Below, one piece after another: positions 34,188 through 43,244 of a stretch of 60,311 nucleotides of DNA (position 1 is the first letter of the stretch; the number at the start of each line of letters is the position of its first letter). The stretch is from Chthonomonas sp. UBA2387 (GTDB lineage Bacteria > Armatimonadota > Fimbriimonadia > Fimbriimonadales > Fimbriimonadaceae), in NCBI GenBank assembly GCA_002343445.1, contig DDSP01000002.1, forward strand, positions 42,704 through 103,014. Direction: 5' to 3'. A program made the translations under genes and the position numbers. The notes below the pieces were generated by a model. That model searched no databases. It was not told the origin of the DNA and saw only the letters and a program-made list of their open reading frames with translations.

Positions 34188-35777
34188 ATGGCAAAGAAGA
34201 GCGGCGGCTGGCTGGATACTCTGGAACGCGTCGGCAACAAACTGCCCGATGCTTCGACGTTGTTCGTGATCGGAGCGCTGATCGTGATCGTGCTGTCCCA
34301 GATCGGTGCGGTGGGAGGATGGACCGTTCAGCCCGTACAGCCCGAAACGGTCGTCGCCGCCGATGGGTCGGTTTCGATGCAGCTTCAGCCCAAGGGCGAC
34401 CCGCTCAAGGTGGTCGGTCTGCTGCAGCCTGACAGCGTGGCTTGGATCTTCACCAAGATGGTCGAGAACTTCATCAAGTTCCCGCCGCTCGGGGTGGTCT
34501 TGGTCGGCATGTTGGGCATCGGCGTGGCAGAGCGCACCGGCTTGATCGCAGCTTTGCTCAAAGCCTTTGTTGCCGTTGTCCCCCCACGGTTCTTGACCCC
34601 GGCGATGGTGTTCCTCGGAGTCATGTCTTCCATGGGCATTGACGCGGGATACATCGTATTGCCACCGTTGGCGATGGCGCTCTACCGATCGGTCGGTCGG
34701 TCGCCCATCGTCGGCTTGGCGGCCGTGTTCAGCGGTGTGGCCGCAGGCTTCAACGCCAACCTGTTCATCACGGGTTTGGACCCGATGCTTGCGAACTTGA
34801 CCACCATCGGCGCCCAGGTCGTGAACCCGGACTACAAGGTCTCGCCAACGTGCAACTGGTACTTCATGATCGGTTCGACCATCGTCATTACGCTCACGGG
34901 GTGGTTCATCACCAACCGCTTCGTCGAACCGCGGTTCAAAGGCAAGCCTGAGGACGAAGGCGGCCCGCCGACGGGCGTTGAGGACTTCGAGACCGTGCGG
35001 AAACTCTCGGCCGAGGAGCGGAAGGGGCTTGGTGTCGCCGCAATGACGATGGCCCTGACGCTTGCCGCGATCTTGGCCATGATCTTGGTTCCTGGGGGCC
35101 CCCTCAACGGCAAAGGAGACCACTTCGACCGCTGGGTCGAGGCGATCGTTCCGATGATCCTGCTCCTCTTCCTGGTGCCGGGTTTTGCATACGGCTTCTC
35201 GGTGAAGACCCTCCAATCCGAGAAAGACGCCGCGCGCATGATGACGGAGTCTATGGCAGCCATGGCCCCGATCATCGTGCTCGCGTTCTTCGCCAGCCAG
35301 TTCATCGCGTTCTTCAACCAGTCGAATCTGGGGCAGATGTTGGCGATGTGGGGTGGGCAAAGCCTGGCTCAAGCCCAGATGCCGCCCATGCTGCTGATGG
35401 CGACATTCGTTGTGGTGACGATGCTGTTCAACCTGTTCGTGGGTTCGATGTCGGCCAAGTACACGCTGTTCGCTCCGATCTTCGTGCCCATGTTCATGCT
35501 CGTCGGGATCAGCCCCGAGTTGACCCAGGCCGCCTATCGCATCGGCGACTCGGTGACGAACATCATCACGCCCCTGAACGCCTACCTGGTCATCATTCTG
35601 GTGGCGATGCGGCGGTACGTGCCGAAGGCGGGCATGGGGACGTTGGTTTCCACGATGCTTCCCTACTCGATCGGGTTCACGATCATGTGGACACTGATGC
35701 TCATGGCTTGGATGGCCAGCGGTATGCCGCTTGGTCCCGACGGGCCCCTCACCTATTCGGGGGCGGTGGCGAAGTAG
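34188..35777 (+). CDS. AbgT family transporter
   Basis: A 529-residue secondary transporter of the AbgT family (p-aminobenzoyl-glutamate import or sulfonamide export). The family opening WLDTLERVGNKLPDASTLF, NFIKFPPLGVVLVGMLGIGVAERTGL, GYIVLPPLAMALYRSVGRSP and GDSVTNIITPLNAYL are all present, with about 11-13 helices. The start ATG 34188 is preferred for the AAGGA Shine-Dalgarno 9 nt upstream; ATG 34158 and 34179 are in-frame alternatives. It follows the membrane protein gene closely. Confidence 0.93.
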   Translation: MAKKSGGWLDTLERVGNKLPDASTLFVIGALIVIVLSQIGAVGGWTVQPVQPETVVAADGSVSMQLQPKGDPLKVVGLLQPDSVAWIFTKMVENFIKFPPLGVVLVGMLGIGVAERTGLIAALLKAFVAVVPPRFLTPAMVFLGVMSSMGIDAGYIVLPPLAMALYRSVGRSPIVGLAAVFSGVAAGFNANLFITGLDPMLANLTTIGAQVVNPDYKVSPTCNWYFMIGSTIVITLTGWFITNRFVEPRFKGKPEDEGGPPTGVEDFETVRKLSAEERKGLGVAAMTMALTLAAILAMILVPGGPLNGKGDHFDRWVEAIVPMILLLFLVPGFAYGFSVKTLQSEKDAARMMTESMAAMAPIIVLAFFASQFIAFFNQSNLGQMLAMWGGQSLAQAQMPPMLLMATFVVVTMLFNLFVGSMSAKYTLFAPIFVPMFMLVGISPELTQAAYRIGDSVTNIITPLNAYLVIILVAMRRYVPKAGMGTLVSTMLPYSIGFTIMWTLMLMAWMASGMPLGPDGPLTYSGAVAK

Positions 35778-35783
35778 AGTGCG

Positions 35784-36548
35784 TCACCGCTTCGGCGGCA
35801 CGAGTTGGGACAGCTGGAATCCAGTGTAGTCGAAAATGGACTCGCGCATGGTCTTCACGTTGCTGAACCCGGCGCTCTCGGCCAGTCGGACCAGCGACTT
35901 GCTCTCGGGAGCGTGGGCGATGGCCCACGAGGCGCGGACGCGGTCCAGATACTCGTGAAACCCGTAGCCGGTCACGTCGCGGAATCGCCGGGAAAAATGG
36001 AAGTGCGAATAGCCCGCCATGTCGGCCGCTTCGCGCAACGTCGGCCGCTGATGCGACCGGATGAGGCGGACCACCTCTCGCGTTCCTTCGTCCTCGATAT
36101 CGACATGCTGGGCCAAGTCGTAGACGGGCTCCTGCAGGAGCGTGATCCCCAGGACGATCATCACGCGCCCCAGGCAATGCTCCGAACCCTCGCTTGGGAC
36201 CAGATGCGGAAAGGCTTGCCGCAATGGGCGGACGCCCCTCGGCCCGTTGTGGCAAATCGCGCCGAAGGCATCGGCCGACAAACTCCAAAGGACCGCTTGG
36301 TTGTGTTGGTCCGAAGTGGCGATCTGAAGGTGGGTCTGATTCTGCAGAAGAACGCCGTGCGACTCGGGTACCAGCAACTTCGCTTCGTCGCCGATGAGCA
36401 AGCCGCCGCGCTGAACCACGATCAAAACCATGGCGCCGTTGGTTTGCCCCCGAAGCTCGGTGGTCCCACTGTAATCCAGCCGCCACGAATGAAACCGGTC
36501 GTCGGCGGGCCCTTCAACAAGGTCCGATTGATTGCTCCACGTCACCAT
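35784..36548 (-). CDS. AraC family transcriptional regulator
   Basis: A 254-residue regulator with an N-terminal cupin-like sensor region (about 1-150) and a C-terminal double HTH (about 155-254: TLREAADMAGYSHFHFSRRF, then LVRLAESAGFSNVKTM). AraC proteins usually respond to a small molecule. Its ATG overlaps the end of the upstream response-regulator gene by 7 bp, so the two form an operon. Target genes are unknown; the convergent AbgT operon is only a neighbour. Confidence 0.88.
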   Translation of the reverse strand: MVTWSNQSDLVEGPADDRFHSWRLDYSGTTELRGQTNGAMVLIVVQRGGLLIGDEAKLLVPESHGVLLQNQTHLQIATSDQHNQAVLWSLSADAFGAICHNGPRGVRPLRQAFPHLVPSEGSEHCLGRVMIVLGITLLQEPVYDLAQHVDIEDEGTREVVRLIRSHQRPTLREAADMAGYSHFHFSRRFRDVTGYGFHEYLDRVRASWAIAHAPESKSLVRLAESAGFSNVKTMRESIFDYTGFQLSQLVPPKR

Positions 36549-36949
36549 TGGACGGTCTCCAACCAGAAGGTGAGTGTGTGTCGCAGCACCTCCACATACC
36601 CTGGATAGTCGTCGGGCTTGGCCACGAAGGCAGCGCCATGCTTCCGGCAGAACTCACGATCTTTCGGGTTTTGTGAGCCCGAGAACACGACCACCGGCAG
36701 ATGCTTGGTCTGTTCTCGACCCCGAAGTCGTGCCAAAACGTCTTGCCCGCTGGGCAGCGGAATGTTCAGGTCGAGAAGCACGAGGTCTACCCCGAGCGAA
36801 GGCCCGTCCACCTCGAGTAGCGTGAGCGCGTCGCGTCCCGAGTGAGCCAAGAACAACTCTGTAGATGGAAACTCTTTGGCGATGACCCGCGAAACGAGAA
36901 CCTGAGTTTCAGGGTCGTCTTCAATCAGCAACAATCGGGGGCTCGCCAT
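36542..36949 (-). CDS. Single-domain response regulator (Rcp1-like)
   Basis: A 135-residue receiver domain without an output domain: LLLIEDDPETQ (acidic pair), phospho-Asp in DLVLLDLNIPLPSGQDVL, VVVFSGS and AKPDDYPGYVEV. The long beta4-alpha4 region and C-terminal HTLTFWLETVQ helix are typical of Rcp1-type partners of phytochrome-like hybrid kinases; no kinase lies nearby. The ATG at 36949 is set by a -10 box (CATAAT) 7 nt upstream. First gene of an operon with the AraC regulator. Confidence 0.9.
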   Translation of the reverse strand: MASPRLLLIEDDPETQVLVSRVIAKEFPSTELFLAHSGRDALTLLEVDGPSLGVDLVLLDLNIPLPSGQDVLARLRGREQTKHLPVVVFSGSQNPKDREFCRKHGAAFVAKPDDYPGYVEVLRHTLTFWLETVQW

Positions 36950-36956
36950 ACAGCCG

Positions 36957-36962
36957 ATTATG
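36957..36962 (-). promoter_or_regulatory. -10 box CATAAT of response regulator operon
   Basis: CATAAT on the minus strand ends 7 nt before the ATG at 36949. Confidence 0.6.
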
Positions 36963-37165
36963 CCCGAAAACAAAGGTGGGCCGCCGACCGCAGGATTGGG
37001 AACTGGATGGAAGGGCATCCTGGTGCCGGCTGGCCCATTGCTTGTGGTCTGGAGTTCGGTCTCCTCACCTCTGCTCTCCATTGAGAATGGTTGGCGGGAA
37101 CGCCCGTTGCGTCAGTGGCAGACTTGCGGATCAGGGAGCAAGTTGGGGCCTAGACGTGTTTCTCC
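36963..37165. other. 203-bp gap between hutH end and response regulator promoter
   Basis: I see no gene, tRNA or clear terminator here. A GGAGTTCGGTCTCC stretch near 37051 resembles a T-arm but no tRNA fold can be completed around it. Confidence 0.4.
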
Positions 37166-38644
37166 TCAGGGCCAGTCGCCCCTCTGGATGAAGGTCGCGA
37201 CCAGCTCGATGTCCGCTCCAAGCGACCTGTCGACGAGGACACTCGGTACCGACTCCCGCAACCGCGACACTGCCGTTGCCACTCCCCGGCCCGGCGTCAG
37301 GGGTTTCCTGAAGTCGAGCCCCTCGGCAGCGGCCAGAGCTTCGATGGCCAAAATCCGCTCGACCAGGGCGACGATCTGCTTCAGTTTGAGCGCAGCCGTC
37401 ATCCCCATTGAGACGTGGTCCTCACGTGCCCCAGAAGTCGGCACGTTGTCCACGCTGGCCGGGTGAGCCAGAACCTTGCACTCGTTGAGCAGCGCGGCAG
37501 CGGTCACCTGCGCCATCATGAATCCCGACATCGTGCCCGGGTGGCGCGTCAGAAACGGCTTCAAGCCCTCGCTGGTGTCGGGGTTGACGAGCCGATCGGT
37601 GCGTCGCTCTGAGATCGAGCCCAGATCGGTCATCGCGATCGCCGCGTAGTCCAGAGCCAAAGCGATCGGCGCGCCGTGGAAGTTGCCGCCCGACACCACG
37701 TCCTCGCCCAAAACCAATGGGTTGTCGGTCCCCGAACCCGTTTCGACCTTCAGGACCTCTTCGACGTGGGTCAGCGCGCCACGCACGGCGCCGTGCACCT
37801 GAGGCATGCACCGCAGACTGTAGGCGTCTTGAACACGGGGGTCGTCCAAGCGGTGCGACTCTCGGATTTCAGAATCTTCGAGCATCTCGCGTTGGACGTG
37901 CGCGGACTCGATCTGACCGGGATGCGGCCGCAAGTCGTGGATGCGTGCGTCGTGGGCGGCAGGCGTACCCATCAGGGCCTCCAACGACATCGCTCCAGCA
38001 GTCTCCGCCGCATGCAACGCGCGTTTGGCTCGTGCGAGCGTGAGGCAGCCGATCGCCGTCATCGCCTGAGTGCCGTTGAGCAGAGCCAACCCCTCCTTCG
38101 CTTCGGGAGTAAGCGGTTCGATCCCCGCTTGCGGCAAGACCTCGCCCGACGAACCCTCCCAACACGGGCCTTCGCCGATCATGGCAAGGGCCAGATGCGC
38201 CAGGGGTGCAAGATCCCCGCTCGCCCCGACCGAACCGCGCGACGGCACGACCGGGTGGACTCTGGCGTTCAGCATGGCGACGATCTGTTCGGCGACGCGC
38301 GGACGTGCGCCGCTCACACCCTTGGCCAGCACATTGGCGCGGAGCAGCATCATCGCCCTGGTCTCTTCGATGGTCATGGGTTCCCCCACACCGACGGCGT
38401 GGCTTCGAATGAGGTTCAACTGAAGCGCACTCAGCTCGTGTGGTGCAATGCGTACGTCGGCCAGCCGCCCAAACCCGGTGTTTACACCGTACACGGTGTC
38501 GCCCCGTTCCAGAATGCGTTCGATCACGCTCCGCGAACGCTCCATGGCGTGAATCGCGGCGTCGGAGAGGGACACGGGGAGCCGGTCGTTAGCCACCGAC
38601 TCGATCTGCTCAAGGGTCAACGGCGACCCGTCCAGCATCAACAT
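37166..38644 (-). CDS. hutH: Histidine ammonia-lyase
   Basis: Converts L-histidine to trans-urocanate and ammonia. The 492-residue protein has the self-forming MIO electrophile motif Ala-Ser-Gly in VGASGDLAPLAHLAL, the catalytic Tyr in VYGVNTGFGRL, and NPLVLGEDVVSGGNFHG. No other hut genes are in the window. The ATG at 38644 lies 7 nt behind TAGACT; a second in-frame ATG at 38638 is possible. Divergent from the clostripain-like gene across a 63-bp gap. Confidence 0.93.
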   Translation of the reverse strand: MLMLDGSPLTLEQIESVANDRLPVSLSDAAIHAMERSRSVIERILERGDTVYGVNTGFGRLADVRIAPHELSALQLNLIRSHAVGVGEPMTIEETRAMMLLRANVLAKGVSGARPRVAEQIVAMLNARVHPVVPSRGSVGASGDLAPLAHLALAMIGEGPCWEGSSGEVLPQAGIEPLTPEAKEGLALLNGTQAMTAIGCLTLARAKRALHAAETAGAMSLEALMGTPAAHDARIHDLRPHPGQIESAHVQREMLEDSEIRESHRLDDPRVQDAYSLRCMPQVHGAVRGALTHVEEVLKVETGSGTDNPLVLGEDVVSGGNFHGAPIALALDYAAIAMTDLGSISERRTDRLVNPDTSEGLKPFLTRHPGTMSGFMMAQVTAAALLNECKVLAHPASVDNVPTSGAREDHVSMGMTAALKLKQIVALVERILAIEALAAAEGLDFRKPLTPGRGVATAVSRLRESVPSVLVDRSLGADIELVATFIQRGDWP

Positions 38645-38651
38645 TTGGGAG

Positions 38652-38657
38652 AGTCTA
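38652..38657 (-). promoter_or_regulatory. -10 box TAGACT of hutH
   Basis: TAGACT on the minus strand ends 7 nt before the hutH ATG; the same hexamer and spacing occur at the NmrA-like gene (56388-56393). Confidence 0.6.
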
Positions 38658-38707
38658 CCGATGAGCGTGCCCCAAGACGGCTCGGCACGTCACAATCTGA
38701 TGAGCCC

Positions 38708-40453
38708 ATGCGATTCGTCCTCGGTTTTCTAGCGTTCGTCGGCCTCGCTCTCTCGCTTCACGGGTGCGGCGGCGGAGGCGGTGGCGGTCAAACGCAGACG
38801 TCCCTTCTCTTCGAGGCTGCTTGGGTGGGCGCGGCCGGAGGCGTGAACGGGCGTTCGATGCGCGTCTCCCTTCTGGATTCCGCCGGTAATCTAATCGGAG
38901 CGACGGCCTTGCTCAACGAGAATCCCGACGGGTCGTCTCAAGCGATCAACGCGACACCCGGCAGCTACCGCTTGCTGGCAGAACTGTATTCCCAGCTGGA
39001 CCTCGGCGGCACCAAGGTCGGGCAGATCGAGACCCTCGTTGAACTCTCCGGGGCCACCCGAGTCCGAACCGCCGTTGGGACGCCGTTGGCCTCCTTGCGA
39101 GTCACCCCCTCCTCGGCCGAAGTCGAGGCCCAATTCAGCCGCCAGTTCTATGCCGCAGGATTCGATGCATCGGGTCGCCTGACGTTCAACGAACCAGGCT
39201 CGGTCGCGTGGACCGTGCTGGGAACTGGCGCGACCATCGGGGAGGATGGCCGGTGCATCGGCGAGACTCCTGGGACCTACACCATCCGAGCAACCCATGC
39301 GGCTTCGGCAACTCAGGGCGCGGCCACCCTCACGGTCAAGCCATTCGCCACGAAGCGCACCAAGTGGACCGTGATGGTGTTCCTCAACGCGGCCAACGAC
39401 CTCTACCGGTTCTCGACCCTCAACGTGAACCAGATGGAGTCCGTGGCGCAGAACCCCGATGTCCGGTTCGTGCTGCAGTGGAAGCAGAGCACGTCGCGCT
39501 ACCCGGGGTCCACGTTCGACGGCACGCGGCGCTATCTGGTCAAGCCGGACACATCGAGCGCCATCGCGAGCCAGTTGATGCAGGACATGGGAGCGGTGGA
39601 CATGGGCCGACCGGAGACCATGCAGGCGTTCATCCGCTGGTGCAAGACCTACTTCCCCGCCGACCGCTACGCCTTGGTGGTGTGGAACCACGGCAACGGC
39701 TGGCGTCGCTCGGCCGAACTGGGGCGAGCGGTGAGCTACGACGACGAGACGGGCAACGCGATCCAAATCTGGGAACTGCAGCAAGCCATGGGCGGCGAGC
39801 AGGTGGACATCTTCGCATGGGACGCCAGCCTGATGCAGATGGTCGAGGTTGCCACCGAAGTGGCCGATCAAGCCAGATATGTGGTCGGCAGCGAAGAGAG
39901 CCCCCCTGGCGAGGGCTACCCCTACGACCGAGTGTTCAGCGTGTTCCGCGACAACCCCGACGCGGCCACGGGGACCCTGACCAAGGCCTTTGTGGATGGC
40001 ATGCTGGCCGTGCCCGAGTACGCCTCCCGAAAGATCACCCAGAGCGTCGTGGACACGTCGCGCCTACAACCCTTGCTAGCCGCACTGGACGAACTTGCCG
40101 CGACCATGATCGCCCATCGCGAGGCGCTCGCAACCGACATTCCGCTTGTTCGAGGTCAGACGCAGGCGTACAGCCAGACGTTCGCCCGATACTTCCGCGA
40201 CATCGGCGACCTGTGCGACAACCTGGTGGGCATGACGTCTGTCCCGGAGGTCCAAGCCGCTGCCGCGACGGTGCGCGCACGTTTGGGCGAGGCCATCCTG
40301 TGGGAGGGGCACAACGCGTTCTCGCCCCGCTCGAACGGTCTTTCCATCGACTTCTCGCCTGCTTCCACGTTCGAAAGCGATGCCGCCAACTACGCCCTGA
40401 TGCGGTTCGCTCAGCAGACGCGTTGGGACGAGTGGTTGCGTCAAGCCCCCTAG
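38708..40453 (+). CDS. Clostripain-like (C11) lipoprotein with Cys-to-Ser active site
   Basis: A 581-residue lipoprotein (signal ending LHGCGG, Cys about 20, then a poly-Gly run), a beta-rich N-terminal region including an Ig-like segment (about 120-215), and a clostripain-family C11 peptidase domain (about 215-580). The catalytic His is present in VVWNHGNGW (residue 328), but the nucleophile Cys of the family motif DACLM is replaced by Ser in WDASLMQMVEV (residue 374, codon AGC at 39827). The SEESPPGEGYPYD segment is conserved. It may be an inactive homologue or an unusual Ser enzyme. ATG 38708 gives the signal peptide. Confidence 0.85.
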   Translation: MRFVLGFLAFVGLALSLHGCGGGGGGGQTQTSLLFEAAWVGAAGGVNGRSMRVSLLDSAGNLIGATALLNENPDGSSQAINATPGSYRLLAELYSQLDLGGTKVGQIETLVELSGATRVRTAVGTPLASLRVTPSSAEVEAQFSRQFYAAGFDASGRLTFNEPGSVAWTVLGTGATIGEDGRCIGETPGTYTIRATHAASATQGAATLTVKPFATKRTKWTVMVFLNAANDLYRFSTLNVNQMESVAQNPDVRFVLQWKQSTSRYPGSTFDGTRRYLVKPDTSSAIASQLMQDMGAVDMGRPETMQAFIRWCKTYFPADRYALVVWNHGNGWRRSAELGRAVSYDDETGNAIQIWELQQAMGGEQVDIFAWDASLMQMVEVATEVADQARYVVGSEESPPGEGYPYDRVFSVFRDNPDAATGTLTKAFVDGMLAVPEYASRKITQSVVDTSRLQPLLAALDELAATMIAHREALATDIPLVRGQTQAYSQTFARYFRDIGDLCDNLVGMTSVPEVQAAAATVRARLGEAILWEGHNAFSPRSNGLSIDFSPASTFESDAANYALMRFAQQTRWDEWLRQAP

Positions 40454-40457
40454 CCCT

Positions 40458-40466
40458 TGGTAGGCT
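40458..40466 (+). promoter_or_regulatory. Extended -10 box of rhamnosidase gene
   Basis: TGG-TAGGCT ends 6 nt before the ATG at 40473. Confidence 0.5.
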
Positions 40467-40472
40467 CGGCAT

Positions 40473-43244
40473 ATGGTCCGCGGCGCGTTCGCTCGCATGG
40501 CCGCACTCGCGGTCCTGATGCTCTCGGCTATGGCGCAAGCACAGAAGTGGCTCGCCGTTCCGGTTCCCGAAGACCCCATGGCACAGGCCCAGTGGATTTG
40601 GGTTCGGCCCGCTGGCGGGCCGGTGCCCTCGGCATCGGGCGGAGCGACGGGCACCTTCGTGTTCGGCACCACGTTCGATGCCGGACGAGTGACTCGGGCG
40701 CGATTGCGGTTCACGGCAGACAACGAGGCCGTCGTTCGGCTGAACGGTCGCGAAGTCGCCAAGAGCACCGAGTGGTCGCAAATCACCGAGACCGACGCGA
40801 CGGCCTTGGTTCATGCGGGTCTGAACCGCATCGAGGCCTCCGTGACCAATCCGAGTGTCTCCGGAGCGACCATGAACCCAGGCGGCTTGCTGCTGGCCCT
40901 CGAACTGGAAGGATCAGACGGAAACCGGGTCGTGGTTTCGAACGCTTTGTGGTCCTGCGCCAAGGGCGAAGTCGTCGCCATCGGCCCCGCTGGCATCGCG
41001 CCTTGGGGTCACGCGTTTCGAGACGGCATCAGCCCTATCTTCCGCAAGGAGTTCACGGTTGAAAGGGTTCCCAAGCGTGCGGAGGTCGAGGTCGTTGGGT
41101 TGGGCCACTACCAACTGTTCGTCAACGGCAAGCGGGTGGGCGACGCGGCGGTCAACCAGCCCTGGACCCAGTTCGACAAGACGATCACGTCGAAGACGTT
41201 CGACCTCGCCCCCTATCTGGCCGAAGGCAAGAACTGCATCGCTGTCATGTTGGGCAACGGGTTCTTTAGCGTGGCGCGTCCTCCTGCGCGGAGATACGCC
41301 AAAGGCGACGCCATGCCGGACTACGCCGAGGGCCACCCGATCCGGCTCTGGATGAAGGGCTTTGTCTCGACCGATGAGACGTGGCGCTGGAGCAAGGGGC
41401 CGGTCACGCTCTCGCACGTGTTCGCCGGCGAAGATTACGACGCCCGTCTCGTCGAGCGCGGCTGGCTCCTCGCGGGGTTTCAGGAGGGTGCGAACTGGAA
41501 ACAGCCAAGCATTCTGCCCAAGCCGAACGCCCGCATCGTGCGGCAGGATTGGCCCGACTTCGAGCCGGTCGAGACGTTCCAACCCGTACGTATCGCGCCT
41601 CAGCCGAAAGGTGGGTGGGCGTACATCTTCCCCCAGAACTGCTCCGCCACCCTGCGGTTGGTCGTCGAGGGGCCCCGTGGCGCCACGGTTCGGTTCCAGA
41701 TGTCCGAGGTGATCCAGCCCAACGGCGACGTCGAACAACTGAACCTTTGGAACGCCGACGCGCTCACGACTTACACGCTGGCCGGCAGCGGCCCGGAGAC
41801 CTACGAGAACCTCTTCTTCTACCACGGGGGCCAGTTCGTGGGCGTCCAGGGCGCAGTCCCTGTAGGGCAACCCAACCCCCAAGGATTGCCCGTGTTGCAC
41901 CGGCTTGAGCTCGTGCATGTCAGGACGAACAACCCTGTTGCGAGCCACCTCCTCTCCTCCAAGCCGCTGTACAACCGCACGGTCAACTTGATCGACTGGG
42001 CAATGCGCTCGAACATGGGCTTCGTCCTCACCGATTGCCCCCACCGCGAGAAGCTGGGCTGGCTCGAGTGCGCTCACCTGCTCGCCGACTCGTTCGCCTA
42101 CCGTTACGACTGCCGCGATTGGTTCCGGAAGATCTGCCGCGATATGCGCGACGCCCAGCTCGCCAGCGGACGGGTGCTCACGGTCGCGCCCCGCTACCTG
42201 ATGCGTCCCGACGACGACATGTACGCTTGGACGGTCGAGTGGGGTGCGGCCAGCGTCTTCCTGCCTTGGAAAGCCTATCGCTGGTACGGAGACACCCGGT
42301 TCCTCAGCGAGAACATCGCGATGATGGAGCGGTTCGTGGACCACGTGGCTAGCCAATCGAAGGACGGCATCGCGCCCGGCTCGCTCGGGGATTGGTACGA
42401 CTACGGCCACGGCCAACCGCCTGGCCCGAGTCGTTACACCGACACTCGGCTCACCTCGACGGCGATGCTCGCGATGTGCGCCCATGCCTTGGCCCAAGCC
42501 GAAAGAATCCTCGGCCGCAACGATCGGGCCGCTCGTTACGAGGCCCTTCTCCAGGCGACCAAGACAGCGTTCCTTCGGGAGTTCTACGACCCTGTGGCCA
42601 AGGCCTACAAGAACAACGGCAGCGTGCAAACAGGTTCGGCGATGGCGCTCTGCGCGGGTCTGGTCCCTGAGAGCGATCGTGGAGCCGTGCTAGAGGGCAT
42701 GGTCAAAGAGCTCGAATCGCGCGGGTACCAGCAGACCAGCGGCGACGTGGGCCACCTGTTCCTCATTCGTGCCTTGGCAGAGGCAGGGCGCTCCGATGTC
42801 TTGCACCGCGTGTACTCGCGCGAGGGGTTGGGGAGTTATGGCGGCATCTTGGCCAAGGGCCTGACGGCCATGCCGGAGACGTGGGACGCCATCACCGCTG
42901 GGAGCAACTCGCTCAACCACTGCATGCTCGGCCACGCCATGGAGTGGTTCTACGGGTACGTGCTGGGGCTACGCCAAGCGCCGGGCTCGGTGGGTTGGCG
43001 CGATGCGGTGTTCGAGCCGGTTCCGGGCGAGACGGACCATGCCAGCGGGTGGCTGCAAACGCCACAAGGCAAGGTGGTCGTCAGTTGGAAGCGCACGCAA
43101 GAGGGACTGCGCTTGGCCTTTGAAGTGCCGCAAGGCATGCGGCTACAAGTTGCAGGCAAAGCCTACGGCGCGGGCGCCTACGACCTGATCGTCCCTCAGC
43201 GGTTCTCGATCGGCGTGAACGCGACTTCCTTCGGACCGTCGTAG
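40473..43244 (+). CDS. Secreted alpha-L-rhamnosidase (GH78)
   Basis: A 923-residue exported GH78 enzyme that removes terminal L-rhamnose. After a signal peptide (cleaved near AQAQ) come N-terminal beta-sandwich carbohydrate-binding modules (about 40-360; FRKEFTVE...AEVEVVGLGHYQLFVNGKRVG is the family-typical strand set), an alpha/alpha6 catalytic barrel from about 500 with LTDCPHREKLGWLECAHL, WTVEWGAASVFLPWKAY and GDWYDYGHG, and MPETWDAITAGSNSLNHCML, ending in a beta-sandwich. Its last 49 bp overlap the 3' end of the convergent prpC gene. Confidence 0.9.
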   Translation: MVRGAFARMAALAVLMLSAMAQAQKWLAVPVPEDPMAQAQWIWVRPAGGPVPSASGGATGTFVFGTTFDAGRVTRARLRFTADNEAVVRLNGREVAKSTEWSQITETDATALVHAGLNRIEASVTNPSVSGATMNPGGLLLALELEGSDGNRVVVSNALWSCAKGEVVAIGPAGIAPWGHAFRDGISPIFRKEFTVERVPKRAEVEVVGLGHYQLFVNGKRVGDAAVNQPWTQFDKTITSKTFDLAPYLAEGKNCIAVMLGNGFFSVARPPARRYAKGDAMPDYAEGHPIRLWMKGFVSTDETWRWSKGPVTLSHVFAGEDYDARLVERGWLLAGFQEGANWKQPSILPKPNARIVRQDWPDFEPVETFQPVRIAPQPKGGWAYIFPQNCSATLRLVVEGPRGATVRFQMSEVIQPNGDVEQLNLWNADALTTYTLAGSGPETYENLFFYHGGQFVGVQGAVPVGQPNPQGLPVLHRLELVHVRTNNPVASHLLSSKPLYNRTVNLIDWAMRSNMGFVLTDCPHREKLGWLECAHLLADSFAYRYDCRDWFRKICRDMRDAQLASGRVLTVAPRYLMRPDDDMYAWTVEWGAASVFLPWKAYRWYGDTRFLSENIAMMERFVDHVASQSKDGIAPGSLGDWYDYGHGQPPGPSRYTDTRLTSTAMLAMCAHALAQAERILGRNDRAARYEALLQATKTAFLREFYDPVAKAYKNNGSVQTGSAMALCAGLVPESDRGAVLEGMVKELESRGYQQTSGDVGHLFLIRALAEAGRSDVLHRVYSREGLGSYGGILAKGLTAMPETWDAITAGSNSLNHCMLGHAMEWFYGYVLGLRQAPGSVGWRDAVFEPVPGETDHASGWLQTPQGKVVVSWKRTQEGLRLAFEVPQGMRLQVAGKAYGAGAYDLIVPQRFSIGVNATSFGPS

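Noticed and set aside
37030..37140. Possible tRNA in the gap before hutH's end
   Set aside because: A T-arm-like string is present but no acceptor, D or anticodon stems can be paired around it.
40914..42629. Open frame of 571 codons on the minus strand
   Set aside because: It is the antisense shadow of the GH78 rhamnosidase gene, which has clear family motifs. The opposite frame has Val/Leu/Arg/His-biased composition typical of GC-rich shadows.
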